A DNA stretch of 64,000 bases. It comes from Zanthoxylum bungeanum. Its lineage: Eukaryota; Streptophyta; Magnoliopsida; Sapindales; Rutaceae. Below the pieces are notes generated by a model, which saw only the letters and a program-made list of their open reading frames with translations, was not told the origin of the DNA and did no database searches. Location of the stretch: positions 18,642-82,641 of the forward strand of contig SKCR01017725.1 of assembly GCA_019454045.1 (NCBI GenBank). The letters run 5' to 3'. Shown here in pieces: positions 22,510 to 34,552 of this stretch. The translations under genes were made by a program, and so were the position numbers. Positions within the stretch are counted from its first letter, which is position 1; each line of letters starts with the position of its first letter.

Positions 22510-22880
22510 ATCTTTAATCCATGTATCGAATTTTGGGCAAGTGGCTCCCAAACCAGTTGGTTTTAGGGCAATAGGTGTTAAGACACCCCTACGGGCTTAA
22601 TTGCTCGGATATCAGATAAAAAGTGTCCAAAACAAATCTTCAATCCATGTATCGAACTTTGGGCCAGTGACTCCCAAACTAGTTGGTTTTATGGCACTAG
22701 GTGTTAAGACACCCCTGCGGACTTAATTGCTCGGATCTCAGATAAACAAGTGTCTGATACCCTTAAGCTTTCTTTTTAACCCTTGTAACGAGCTTTGAAC
22801 CAATAATTCCCAGACCAGTTGGCCTTAGGGTACTAAGTGTCAAGACACCTATATAGACTTAATTGCTCGAGTTAAAAGGC
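22510..22880. repeat. Three ~130-bp tandem repeats in Athila-1 3' UTR
   Basis: Units start near 22517, 22645 and 22780. Each has TCCCAAACCAGTTGG, TTAGG..ACTAGGTGTTAAGA and CACCCCTACGG...TTAATTGCTCGGA. Athila-2 has two units of the same sequence at the same place (49838-50075), so the array belongs to the lineage. It lies between the LOG-like gene and the 3' LTR. Confidence 0.82.
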
Positions 22881-23430
22881 TACGAAAACGAACTTTATTC
22901 AAACCCAATTTTTTTTTTAAAATATAAATTTCACTGCCTTTAGGTGTTACCTCCAACAGACTAGAGAACTGAATATTACAGAATTTTCACTTACCACCCA
23001 TGATCATATGTTACCATGTTGTTGATAATATCTGTTAGATGAGCATATAAAGATCAAATTTAATCAATGTTATTGAGAATTCACAAATTTAAATGATTCA
23101 AAGAGAAATGAACAACAAATAACTTGTTACAAATTATATTGAGATGTGTCTCAGGAGTGAAAACTCCTTACACAGCCACCTCTGAATAACAATTCCACTT
23201 GGTTTAGAAAACAAATTTGTTGTTAGTTTGTGAGTATATATATGGATATATATTCTTACACACAAATAACAACAAAGTAAAAACGTTTTTTTTTTGAAAC
23301 ATGAAAATTATCTAATAAACTATTTCCTCCCCCAACCAAAATGAGACATTTTCCCCAATATTTAAGAAAGAAAAGTAAAGTTTAGAAGATATCACCTGAT
23401 TATTATGGAATTGACAGTTACAACTAAAGA

Positions 23431-24084
23431 TTATAGATTAAGGTCTAAATTTACTTTGTACTTTTTGCCACGATCGTTACCAGACCAGTTCAACTTGGAA
23501 AGAATAGGGTAGATTATTGGTTCATAAGCTAATCGTTGGTCAATTAAATCATCAGCTTTTCTTGTAATTAGGAAGATATCTCTTACCGGTTTTGAAATAA
23601 ACCCATTTCTTTTGCCATCTTCAAGAAATACGAAAGGAAAATTAAAAAATCCATTAACATTAAACAGCCCAATGGGTTTTTGGTGAAAATTCAAGTTTGC
23701 CCATGACGCAACTGTGAATATTTCTTCCAACGTTCATAGCCCACCTGGTAAAGTAATGAAAGCATCAGCATAATTGATCATTTCAGTGAGTCTTTCAGAC
23801 ATACCTGGGATAATACACTCTTCTCCATTTCATTTTCCGATGATATTGTCCTCTGTTAAGGTTTTTGGAATGATCCCCAAAACTTGACTGCCACATTCTT
23901 GTACATATTTTGAAATACACCCCATCAATCCAAGATTGTCACCGCCATATACTAAGTGCATGTTTCTGTTTGCCATAACTCTTCCCAATTCTCTTGCACT
24001 CTCAACAAATTCTGGTTTAGTTCCAGAGCTAGTTCCACAAAACACACATTTATTAGTGAATCATCATTTCAAAGTTATCTCCAT
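23431..24084 (-). pseudogene. LOG-like: LOG-like cytokinin riboside 5'-monophosphate phosphoribohydrolase, Athila-1 copy
   Basis: LOG enzymes cut ribose phosphate from cytokinin nucleotides in the cytosol, giving the free active hormone. The frame from ATG 24084 to TAA 23431 is 217 codons, the usual LOG length, with no intron. Motifs in order: CVFCGTSSGTKPEFVE, HLVYGGDNLGLMG (nucleotide-binding loop, GGG changed to GGD), VLGIIPKTL, PGMSERL, PGGL-TLEE (the signature PGGxGTxxE with Gly replaced by TGA), SWANLNFHQKPIGL, and tail VNLDLNL. TGA stops lie at codons 7 and 8, after IIGK, and inside the signature, so the copy is dead. It is 280 bases downstream of the Cys-rich ORF on the same strand. 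The same gene sits at the same place in Athila-2. Confidence 0.9.
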
Positions 24085-24359
24085 TTGTGCTATCTCCATT
24101 AGCTAGATGTGTTGAAGAGAGAGAAGTAACAGGCTGAATTTATAGATCCTGAAAAGGGTGAGTGATAAATGCACTAATATCTGTAATATGATAATTATCA
24201 GGAAAATAGATCGTGAACAAAATGTTAGATATTGTCGGTAAAAAGTAAATCAAAATAGTACTTTAAAGTAAAGGAAATCAAAGCAATAATATATACTGGT
24301 AGTTGTGATTGTGGCTCACATCTTCCTAGTTTTACGTCCAATAACGGCTTAAACGCCCT

Positions 24360-24904
24360 CTATGGGTCGGGGATAGGCTTCCCATCCAAATTTCTTATAA
24401 ATTGGCAAACATGGTCTTTTAAAGTCAGATTCCCGAGACTGTAATGGTTTTTTTCTTTTTGAAATTGTGTGTGTAATCTGCGAATTTCACGATGAACATA
24501 TCCACTATGATGCATCTCAAGAGTCAATGATATATCATCGAAAGGCTCCTTACTCAGTCCATATCTAATGAATTGAATTTTATCTTCGTGATTATCAGAC
24601 ACCATTCCTAAAGAACGACAACGAGTGTTGCACGTAGCGTGCACACTTATAAAAACACCTAATTTTTTAGCTCTTTATTTTTTAGAATTGTGCTTTTCCC
24701 TGAACCAAACATGTAAGAAATGAAGGAGTTAAGTGACTCACCTGCCAAGCGAACTCTTGCTTCAATTACCTAACGAATATCACAAGGAATACCATGAATC
24801 ATATGAAGTCTCATTCTTTATGTGCGGGCTTTGTAAATTTTTGTCAGAGCATTTTGGGGAAGAGAAGGAAAATGTTTGTGGAGGTTTGCGAGAGTTTCTT
24901 CCAT
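24360..24904 (-). pseudogene. Small Cys-rich basic protein resembling carlavirus NABP, Athila-1 copy
   Basis: The frame begins at ATG 24904 (MEETLANLHKHFPSLPQ), homologous to the Athila-2 copy, and passes VIEARVRLAGES, then a decayed basic/Cys region. The C-terminal part is open from 24644 (CNTRCRSLGMVSDN) to TAG 24360 and ends VCQFIRNLDGKPIPDP. The longer C-terminal region (about 60 residues, HSGY..REIRRLHTQFQ) is missing from Athila-2. The first Cys pair is mutated and at least two stops and two frameshifts are present. It follows integrase by about 290 bases. The virus-like identity rests on the better-preserved Athila-2 copy. Confidence 0.6.
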
Positions 24905-25190
24905 GCTTTGGTTTGTAGGGTATCAGTAATTTTAGGAAAATGAAATAACTGACTTTGTGTCACGGAGTACCGTTATCCGCTGCTTTACCGGGGTGTGAGA
25001 TAAAAAAATGTTGTAAGACTAAGAAAAATGGAAATTATAGAAATATTAAACAGAAAATAAAAGAAACTACATCAATCAAGGTATACTGGGTTTGACAAAA
25101 AAAGTTTCTTGAAATTTTGAGAACTCCAAAAAAGGGTTTAGAAGCTGTCAATTTACTTTAAATATATCACCATTCCTAGGATTCTCAATA
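24905..25190. other. Spacer between integrase and accessory genes, Athila-1
   Basis: About 290 AT-rich bases without an open frame or recognisable motif. A transcript start or splice acceptor for the accessory genes might lie here, but none can be assigned. Confidence 0.4.
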
Positions 25191-26260
25191 TCAATTGGTC
25201 CCATATGGATAAACATGTTTCACAATAAATGGGCCACTCCATTTGGATTTTAACTTTCCAGGAACTAAATAAAGACGAGAATTATAAAGCAAAACCTTTT
25301 GACCAACTTCAAATATTTTTCGTGAAATTCGACTATCATGAAAGGCTTTAGTTTTAGCTTTAAGAATTTTCATATTCTCATATGAATCATTCCTTAACTC
25401 TTCAAGTTCATTTAGTTGCAATTTATGTTCATGACCATCATTTTCAAGGTTTGAATTAAATGCTTTAATAGCCCAAAATGCTTTATGCTCAAGTTCTACA
25501 GGCAAATGACAAGGTTTTCCATAAACTAGATGATATGGGACATTCCCAAAGATGTTTTGAAAGCTGTTTGATATGCCCAGAGTGCATCAGTTAGTCGAAG
25601 AGACCAATCTTTGTGATTTGGGTTAATTTTTTCTAAAATTTGTTTAATTTCCCTATTCGCTAATTCAACTTGTCCGTTTGTCTGGGAGTAATAAGAGGTG
25701 GAAACTTTATGTGTGACTCCATACTTTTTCATTAAGGACTCAAAGAGTCTATTACAAAAGTGTTTACCTCCATCACTTATGATGGCTCGAGGAATTCTAA
25801 ATTGACTCAACATGTTTTCTTTTAAAAATTTTATCACAGTTGTGTGATCATTATTCCGACAAGAATTACCTCGACCCATTTTAAGACATAATCGACTACA
25901 ACTAAAATATATAAAAATCCAAATGATGGTGGAAATGGGCCCATGAAATCTATCCCCCAATAATCAAAGATTTTGATGACAATGATAGGATTTAAAGGCA
26001 TCATGTTTCTTTTTGAAATAGATCCCAACTTTTGACAGTTTTCGCAAGTCTTGCAGAATGTGTGTGTATCTTTAAAAATGATGGGCCAATAAAATCCACA
26101 CTGCAAGATTTTTCAGTGGTTTTCTTAGATGAAAAATGACCTTCACATGCTTCTGAATGACAGAACTGAATAACACCACTTATCTCACTGTCCGGTATGC
26201 ATCTTCTGAAAATATGATCAGAGTAGTATTTAAACAGATATGGATCATCCAATCAGAATC
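25191..26260 (-). pseudogene. Athila-1 integrase
   Basis: In minus order: the HHCC zinc domain (CHSEACEGHFSSKKTTEK and CKTCENCQKLG, with a frame change inside), the core with DYWGIDFMGPFPPS (first Asp), ISDGGKHFCNRLF (second Asp) and TNGQVELANREIKQIL (Glu). Then come the Athila-typical [17 protein letters not shown] and the C-terminal [11 protein letters not shown]...[11 protein letters not shown] domain ending near 25191. All catalytic residues are visible, but frameshifts near 25520, 25900 and 26110 break the frame. Confidence 0.92.
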
Positions 26261-27670
26261 TTTTGACTTCGGTCAAAAATTTCCTCCTATTTTGTTGGCT
26301 CCAGCCTGATGGTATCTTTCATGTTGCAAGAAAATTGAAAATATTAGCATACCAAGGCATTATGTTTACAGAAAATAAGAATTCATCGGGAAAAGAATCA
26401 TTGATGGGAGTGGTATCAATTAGTGACTCATTTGTGAGTCTCGATAAATGATATGCAACCACGTTTTTTGCCCCTTTCTTATCTTTAATTGTGAGATTGA
26501 ATTCTTAAAGAAACAAAATCCATCGTATTAATCTTGGTTTGGCATCCTGTTTAGACATCAAATATCTAACAGCAAGCATGATCAGAGTAAACAACATTGA
26601 AGAACCGATTAAATATGATCGGAATTTATCCAATGCAAATTTACAGCGAGTAGTTCTTTTTCTGTAGTAGTATAATTTATTTGTGCACTGTTTACAGTTC
26701 TACTTGCGTAATATATTACATGTGGCTTACCTTCATTTCTCTGTCCTAGCACTGCACCAACTGCATAATCACTAGCATCACACATGAGCTCAAAAGGCAA
26801 GGACCAATCAGAGGATTGCATAATAGGAGTAGAAGTCAAAAGACTGATAATCGTTCCAGATGATTTTTGACATTCTTCTATCCATTCAAATGTTGCATCT
26901 TTCAATAGGAGGTTACATAAGGGTCTGGATACGGTACTAAAGTTTTTAATGAACCTCCTATAAAATCCTGCATGTCCTAAAAAAGAACGAATGTCCCTGA
27001 CTGTTTTTGGTGATGGTAATTTAGAAATTACCTCTATTTTTGCCTTGTCAACCTCAATACCTTTAGACGATACAACGTGTCCCAAAACAATTCCTGAATT
27101 AGTTATGAAATGTCATTTTTCCTAATTTAACACAAATCCCTTAGATTCACATCTCTTCAAAATAGTTTCCAGATTATTCAAGCAATTATCAAATGAATTC
27201 CCAAAAAAAGTTATATCATCCATAAAGACCTCTAAACAGTGTTCAACCATGTCGCATGTGCATTACAAAGTCCAAAAGACATTTTCCTAAATGCAAATGT
27301 TCCAAAAGGGCATGTGAATGTGTTCTTTTCCTGGTCTTCTAAAGCAATGGGAATTTGATAATAACCCGAGTAACAAGAAAACAATAGTATGGATGTCCAG
27401 CTACTCTCTCTAAAATTTGATCAAGAAATGCTAAAGGAAAATGATCTTTTCTAGTTGCGTCATTTAATGTTCTATAATCAATGCACATGCGCCAATTAGA
27501 TGAAATGCGAGTTGGGATTAATTATCCTTTATCATTTTTTACAACAGTAATTCCAGAATTTTTTGGTACAACCTGTGTAGGACTTACCCACTTACTATCA
27601 GAAATAGGATAGATAATGCATGCATCAACAAGTTTAAGGACCTTTGTTTTTACTACTTCTTTCATGTGAG
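26261..27670 (-). pseudogene. Athila-1 reverse transcriptase and RNase H
   Basis: RT begins near 27500 with NWRMCIDYRTLNDATRKDHF, then FAFRKMSFGLCNA, a small deletion, and the catalytic FMDDITFFGNSFD near 27200. It continues with LGHVVSSKGIEVDKAKIEVI and SFLGHAGFYRRFIKNFS. RNase H follows with LMCDASDYAVGAVLGQR and YYASRTVNSAQINYTTTEKE (26609-26800) and the linker to integrase. Frames change near 27085, 27250 and 27360. Confidence 0.92.
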
Positions 27671-27683
27671 GGTTTAATCTTCT

Positions 27684-28747
27684 TTAGGGTTGACGATATG
27701 TCCTAGCATTATCTTCTAAATGTATTTGGTGTGTGCAGATTAATGGATTAATACCTTTTATGTCTTTTAAAGTCCATCCAATTGCCAATTTATGTTCTTT
27801 CAACACTTTTAAAAGTTTAGCTTGTTGATCGCTTGTGAGAGAAAAAGAAATTACCACAAGGTAAGCTTGATTATCTTCTAGAAATGCATATTTCAGTCCT
27901 TCTGGTAAAGCTTTTAACTCCAAATTGGGTGCTTCTTCGGGTTTTCTTTCTTCCAGTGTTCTCAGTTCTTCCAAATTTTGAATCTTTCCACCGTCTTCTA
28001 ATACCTGTGTAGAATCAAGTAGAAAATAATTAGTAATATCCGAATCTATTTGCGCACTTGACTCAACAAAATTTTCTGTAAAAAATTCCATGGGATCAGA
28101 TAAACTCCCATGAATATGCTCATCCAAAATAGGTTCATTTGATTCCACGCTTTCGTTTTCATTATCTTCATCATATGGCTGTTTGCACATGTTAAAAATA
28201 TTTAGCTTTAATGTCATGTTGCCAAAAGAAAGATTTATGATTCCATTCCTGCAATTAATTAAAGTGTTAGCTGTTGCTAAAAATGGGCGACCAAGTATTA
28301 CAGTGATTGGTTTATAACTATCTGCCACATGTTGTGTTTCTAAAATAATAAAATCCATAGGATATACGAATTTATCGATTTGCAATAACACATCATCCAT
28401 ATTTCCTTTTGGTACCTTAACTGATCTATCGGCAAGTAAAAGAGTAGTTGATGTTGGTTTCATCTCACCGATTTTAAGTTGTTGATAATCCGAAAATGGA
28501 AGTAAATTTACACTAGCTTCAAGATCAAGCAAAACATGTTCAATGTGATTTCCAATAGTACAAGAAATAGTTGGACAATCAGGGTCTTTGTATTTTAATG
28601 TATTATTGGTTGAGAGAATGGAATTTACCTGTTCAGCTAGAAAAGCTTTTTTTTCTTACCTGATGTTATCTTTTAATGGTGCACAGATCTTTCAGAAATT
28701 TGGCATAAGATGGTATCTGTTGGATGGCATCTAACAAAGGAATATTG
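27684..28747 (-). pseudogene. Athila-1 protease and gag-protease linker
   Basis: Minus-strand reading from the Copia-3 junction: NIPLLDAIQQIPSYAKFLKD (28742-28680), the Athila gag-protease linker, then the protease with MLDLEASVNLLPFSDYQQL (consensus DLGAS changed to DLEAS) and VILGRPFLATANTLI. An acidic stretch and the link to RT (YAFLEDNQAYLVVISFSLT, HKLAIGWTLKDIKGINPLI) end near 27684. The Gly-to-Glu change beside the catalytic Asp would probably inactivate it. Confidence 0.9.
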
Positions 28748-31494
28748 TGTTGGGGTTGGTGCTCAGAGCGCCAATCTGGACCGTATTTATGTCTGATTCA
28801 TGAATACGAACATCCATTTTTCCATAATATTACTTTCTTAGTGGTTACACCTATTATTTTTATATACGTATTCGATCTGATTACGATTAGATTGAAACTA
28901 AATGTGGTTTAGTGATATGTATATATCAGAAAAAGGCTTGATAATATATAATGCAGTACACAGTTACAAAGGTAGTTTGTAATTGACATTGGGAAGTGTC
29001 ACTGCTAAATGTATATTATCAAATATAGTTCATGGTCAAGATTTACTAACACGGGTCGGTTAGTCAAATCCGTTGAGACCAGTACATGTCCTATATCGAG
29101 ACTTGGTCTGATGGTTTATCCCAATGAACAATGAGTCTAGGGAGACTCGTATAGACGTGAAGGTGTTTATAGTAGATAAACACTGAACGACTCACCGAAG
29201 ATTCTTAATGGATGGTGCACCAATGTCAATAAGAATCTTCTCGGGTTGAGTAGCATAGTGGTCCTTCGACTTGAGATACCACTGTAGATGTATGAGACAT
29301 CCTCCATACTTAGATGGCAGTCACGTCACCGATCTATTTAGATCAGACCCCCGCATATTCATTGGGTGTGGACCGGTCCACAGGATATCCTGTGTGTATC
29401 AAGATAGGATCCGTCAGTTCTATGTACAGAGCATAGGTAGTCCATATGTGATTAGCAGTCTGTTAAATCTGTGGCCACAATAAACTTCGGGAGTAAGTTT
29501 CGAATGTTATTTAGAGATTGCTAATAGATACGTCGACAAGATAATACCTATAGAGATTTGTTGTTTACATCTAAATCTCTGGGATTATCCGGATACCTGT
29601 GACAGAGAGATTATATGTATGTAATGACCTCGACCTGTATGATTCAGCTAGTTTATCCGTGGTCATCATAATTTACGGGTGGGTAAATTATGGACACGAA
29701 ATTAGATTTTCTGACGGATATGCCTGAATCTAGAGAGTCTCACTAATGAAATATACTCGTAGAGCACTTGGGCGACTTTTATAAATAATGATAATTATTT
29801 ATAAATCGTTTAAATGTTAAACGAAAAATACATGCGAACGGGTCGAACCGTCATTTCCTAATTAATGTGTATTTGTATTTAATATATGATATTATTAAAT
29901 ACACATTAATAAATTGTCAGATAAAGGTATTTGACATATATCATTAATATATGTATTTGAGATATTTAAAGTAAATATAATACATATATTTGAAATATTT
30001 GCATTTAATTAATTATTTAATTATTAAATGATTAATATAATTAAAATATAAATATCTCACCAAATGATAAAGTTAGGAAATGATTATAAGTGTAAATTAT
30101 TGACTTTGTACTTAAAGGAAAAGGTTGTCAAATTGAATTTGACTTCCTTGGATATTTGTTTTAATTGTTGAAATTGAAAATATCCATTTTCCTTTTTATT
30201 TGTAATATTCGGCCATCACCCTAAATTAAATATAATGGTTATATTTTTAAGTTGCTTTTGTTGACTTATGAATTTTCATTAAAGGTGTAATGATAAAATT
30301 TGGAAGTTGATTAAAGTAACTTTAAATGAAACAAAATAATATCTAGATATTTTATATATCACAATTTCGGCCAAGGCTAATTTTGGGCAAGTATATATTG
30401 TTTTGTTTCATCTTTTAGGGTTAGAGAAGCTCATTAGATACCAGATAAACAAAAAAGAAGTTGAGAGAAAAGCTTGAAGGCTAAAGGAAAAAGCTTGAAG
30501 GCTAAAGGAAAAAGCTTGGAAATCTTTGAGTTTTGTAAGTTTTTCTTTAAAGTTTTCAACATGAAAAATGTTTCTAACATGCTTAGCATCATTTGTGTTG
30601 CTTCAGTGTTGTCTCTCTCTTATAGTTTCTGTTTAAGGAAAAGCTTGGAAATCTTTGAGTTTTGTAAGTTTTTCTTTAAAGTTTTCAACATGAAAAATGT
30701 TTCTAACATGCTTAGCATCATTTGTGTTGCTTCAGTGTTGTCTCTCTCTTATAGTTTGTGTTTATTTTGGTTGTGAACTTTGATGAAAGATTGATGCATG
30801 TAAGTAAGCTAGAAATGGTTTCAAAGATTTACTTTTGATTTTTGGAAAATGAAGTTGCCATTCTAGAGTGGTAAGCCACTCCTTGGTGACCTAGAATTTT
30901 TCTAGAGTTGTTTCGAAGTGGTGAGGCTAGATTGGTGAAGTATTCAATAGATTAAAGTGTTGGATTTTGTATATTTGGTGAAATTGGATAATTTGATGAA
31001 ATTGAAAAATTAGGGTTCATAACCCACTCCAAATTTTGGGATTTTCATATATGTGATGTATTATGGTATTAATATGATGCATGTAAAATTTTAGGTTGAT
31101 TGGATTTGATCTTGGCATGTTTTGAACTAAAGGGACCAAATTATAATTAATTGAAATTTTTGAGTGGCTCACGATATTAGACTAAAAATTGGGGATTTGT
31201 GTGAAATCTGATTTTGATACATTAGATGTGTTGAAAAACATTTTAGAAATGATTTAGAATCATCCAAAATTATATTTGATAATTTTTGGGTTAAAATAAT
31301 CAATTTACAAAGTTTTGGGGCAATTCGGTAATTACCAAGAAATTTGATCTCTTGTGTAATTTTTCAGAATTTGATAATTGGATAATTAAATAAATAAGTT
31401 TATTTAATTGTTCCGAGAAAAATTTTGAAATCGGAAAATTTTGATTTTCCACTATTCTGCTGCGTTACCGATATTCCCCCTTAAAACCCCATCA
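28748..31494 (+). repeat. Copia-3 5' LTR (2747 bp)
   Basis: It is homologous throughout to 44487-47090. The length difference is explained by a 129-bp duplication and a short AAGCTTGAAGGCTAAAGGA duplication at 30480-30770. A weak TATATATT lies at 30392. The small open frames (28724-28912, 29271-29483) also appear in the 3' LTR but look fortuitous. Confidence 0.9.
30512..30769 (+). repeat. 129-bp tandem duplication in Copia-3 5' LTR
   Basis: Copies start AAGCTTGGAAATCTTTGAG at 30512 and 30641 and are nearly identical. The 3' LTR has a single copy near 46229. Both LTRs are copied from one template at insertion, so the duplication arose after integration, or the 3' copy was lost later. It creates a fortuitous 100-codon open frame. 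Confidence 0.85.
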
Positions 31495-31497
31495 AAA

Positions 31498-31509
31498 TGG
31501 TATCAGAGC
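31498..31509 (+). other. Primer binding site of Copia-3
   Basis: A perfect TGGTATCAGAGC three bases after the LTR end, complementary to the plant initiator Met tRNA 3' end as in most plant copia elements. Confidence 0.92.
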
Positions 31510-32140
31510 GAGTCTGATTCTGGAAAGCCCGATATGATTAGCCCTTTAAAATCTAATGTTTGTTCTTTTCTTTACTTGATACATGCATGCTTTCTTTTAA
31601 TTTGATTAAATTTAAAGTGTATGACACTTTATGGAATATCTCCGCTTAATAAGGTTTTAAAGTAACTGGTTTTTGGAATACTTGTTTCTTGGTCGTCTTG
31701 TCAATACGGTTTATAAATATTTTTCCGTGACTACATCCGAGACCGTGCCTCTACTGAGTGAGGGTGTAGCTGATAGAGATTTATTTATGCCGGATGTATA
31801 TTAGATACTAGATAAATTCAAGCGAAAGCGGAATCCTAAACGTGCCCTAGCTGTCAGGGTTACGCAAGTAACTTGAGTTTATCATTGACGAGTTAACCTT
31901 GGTACGTCTCCTTGTGGGCCTGCCTTAGCAGCGACAACGAGAAACGACCAGGACCGGAAACCCAGGAGTCACTAGTGAGTGATTGACAATGAGTTGTCTA
32001 CCTGTGAATATACGTAGGCGAGACCGTGCCTCTGCTGTGAGTCGAAATATATTCATGGGGTCCTCTTCCCATTATGGAATTCGATTTAATTATTGAATTC
32101 TCGTTTTTCCGTTGGGGATTACGGTATTACGTAAAATAGT
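31510..32140 (+). other. Copia-3 leader, 5' of the Ogre-2 insertion
   Basis: No gene. Two copies of GAGACCGTGCCTCTRCTG (near 31739 and 32020) stand where Copia-2 has its CCGTCATTATTGTGAGG repeats. The last bases, AAATAGTGGGAG, continue after Ogre-2 as GCACTGCTAAG, and Copia-2 has the uninterrupted equivalent at 60310. Confidence 0.65.
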
Positions 32141-32145
32141 GGGAG

Positions 32146-34329
32146 TGTAGACAACAGAACTTGACGACGCTGTTCTAGACTCGCGGCCTAGTTGGAAGTA
32201 CGAAATAACATGGAGTCGCCACCCGGTGTGAACCGGGATAAAGATTTAAGGCCGCACTCACCCCTCGCAAGGGAAGACCTCAAACCGTTGGGTTCAGAAT
32301 GGTCCCTTACTTATGCCACTTGTAATGATGTGATTTGTGCAATAAACTAACCGAATCTACTCAACATATATGCTCAAAGGTAATCTACGTCTAGTATGCA
32401 TTCATCAAAATAACTCCTAATCTAAGTTTGCATGCTTGAAAATAAGTCTTTAAACGGCAAACACATAGAAATCACACAATGAGCACATTGAACCATTAAA
32501 CCAAAATAAACAAATAACTATTTAAACATAACCATAACCATAACCATAACTAAACAAAATATCATGCATAAAAATAACATTATCATGCTTTGACAATAAA
32601 TAATAAACTAGGCTAAATCATGCTTTAAATAATAAATAAATAACCAACAAACTACAACATGCTCAAATACAAATTTGGATGAGACGAGATATGTGTATCT
32701 TAAGGGGTACGTGGCGTTGTATCCCAAGTGCAGACCGCAATACCGTCCATTCGGAATCGGCTACGGAATTTACGTCCGAGTTTCCATCCGATATACCACA
32801 AAAGGGAACACACATCCCGCTCATCCAACAATCACATCATGCCTCAAACGACTCTCATGCGATAATATATTAAAAGAAATAAGAATAAACGAAAGATAAT
32901 AAATAAAAAGGTGCCCTCAGGTCTAACCTTTTTTGTCGTTCTTCGAAAGCGCGTTACACGGCCGACGGAAGGATTGATACTCCACACTTTCTGGTTCACT
33001 AATCCAACGATTTTCCTCGCGGTTACACTGCTCGGGTTGTTGTTTTCACTCCGTTTCTCTACTGTTTTAAGGGTTTTCTGGTTACTGTTTCAGGTCTATT
33101 AGGCTACTGTTTTGGGGACTGTTTTCAGAGATTTGGGGACTGTTTTTGGGGTGTATTTCAGGTGCAGTTTTAAGGGGATGACTTGCGTGGACAATATGGG
33201 CAGTAGAGGGCTGTGTGCGTAAGTTATAGGGGCTGTGAAGGGGGCTACAGTGGGCTTAAATTTCAGGGCAGTGAAGAGGCAGTTCGGCGTGAGTTATAGG
33301 GCTGATTTGGAGGCAGTTTTGTGTGATCAATAAGGGCTAGTTGGAGGCAGTTTTGGCGTGAGTGATGAAGGCAGAATAAATGGACTGGATGAGGATCGAA
33401 CAGGCGTGAATGATGGGGCTGGTTGGAGGCAGTTTTGTGTGCGTGAAATTGGCTAGCTTGATGAGTGTTATTGCGTGAAGTTTGGCTGAGATTTAGGGTG
33501 AAACGTGGAGTGATGGGTGTTGATTGTGGTTGCAGTGGCGAGAGGGTGTGTGAGGGGTACGCTGGTGCGTGGTGTGTGGCAATGTACATGAGGGTTGATG
33601 ATGCGCTAAAAGGGCCTTTGTGTTGTCGATCAGTTGCTTTGGTGCGTTTGATTCGGTCAGTGGCGTGAGTTTGTGGCTGGTAACGTGAGGGTGCAGGTGC
33701 AGTTAATGAGGCAGTGTGATATGTGTGGAGGCAGACTATTAGTTTGTAATTTTTCGTGAGAGAGCAAGAGCAGGTTTAAGGTTATTATTTTGTGTGTGAA
33801 TCTACCAGCCAGGGTTTGAATGTGTGGAGAGGGGTTATTTTTATAGGTAAGGGGATGAGTTTTACCTTGTTTGGGTAGGAAATGGAGATTGTGTAATAAT
33901 TGGGGATATCTTTTAATTTAGTATGTGATAAGGAAATCTTTTAATTTGGGGAAGTGATTTATGTATTTTAGGAAAGAGATTTAATTTAATTAGATTTAAT
34001 TTAATTTAATTTCAAGTTTAATTTAATTGTGAACGTGATTTTAATTTAATATAAGTTTAATTTAATTGGTTTTAATTTAATTAATGAGATGTGTTTTAAA
34101 TGTTTTAATTATTTAATTTGTGAGATGTGTTTTAATGAGTTTGGTGGTGTTTTAAAGCAGAGGTCCAACAAGCGAACCCGAAGCAAAACAAGCGAGTTAA
34201 CTCTGACAAAATGCTAATTTCCAACTTTACCCTTCCAATGTCCGTTTCCCGCGGCTTTCACAACTAAAGAGGTAGTGTCTCCATACGAGACTCATCATCG
34301 GGCTGATATGCAAAAATGCAATGCCTACA
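32146..34329 (-). repeat. Ogre-2 3' LTR (2184 bp)
   Basis: Plus-strand ends TGTAGACAACAG and GCAATGCCTACA. It contains ATAACCATAACC-type short repeats at 32525-32553 and TTTAATTTAATT runs at 33960-34090. The TATA box is on the minus strand (33835-33845). The fragment 32745-32945 matches Ogre-1 LTR 3945-4205 inverted. It lacks the CGTTCGAACG array of Ogre-1. Small open frames at 32675-33102 and 33263-33589 recur in the other LTR and are not genes. Confidence 0.9.
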
Positions 34330-34345
34330 GTCGCCCCCACTTTGA
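34330..34345 (-). other. Polypurine tract of Ogre-2
   Basis: The minus strand reads TCAAAGTGGGGGCGAC directly before the 3' LTR start TGTAGGC. Its position and purine content fit the plus-strand primer site. Confidence 0.7.
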
Positions 34346-34552
34346 TGGGACTTGTGCAGTGTGTGACAATGACAATCCTATCAAAGTACGTGCAATGCAT
34401 TTTCACTTACCTGGCTCGCCAGCTGCCACCTAACTTGCCATGTTGATTCGAACTGAGTTGATCTGGTGGTGAGGTGCTTCGACCCCTGAGGTTCATCCCT
34501 GCAAGATGCTGCGATCTCTAGGAATCACTACCGAACTGAACTGATATGATGG

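Noticed and set aside
23431..24084. LOG-like gene as a resident host gene
   Set aside because: It is inside the LTR pair and target duplication of Athila-1, has no introns, and recurs at the same place in Athila-2.
30474..30776. A 100-residue hydrophobic open frame with an internal repeat
   Set aside because: It lies wholly in the Copia-3 5' LTR and arises from the 129-bp duplication. The 3' LTR lacks the second half.
32525..32553. Telomere-like CATAACCATAACC run
   Set aside because: The unit is not the plant telomere repeat CCCTAAA, is only about five units long, and lies in an LTR.
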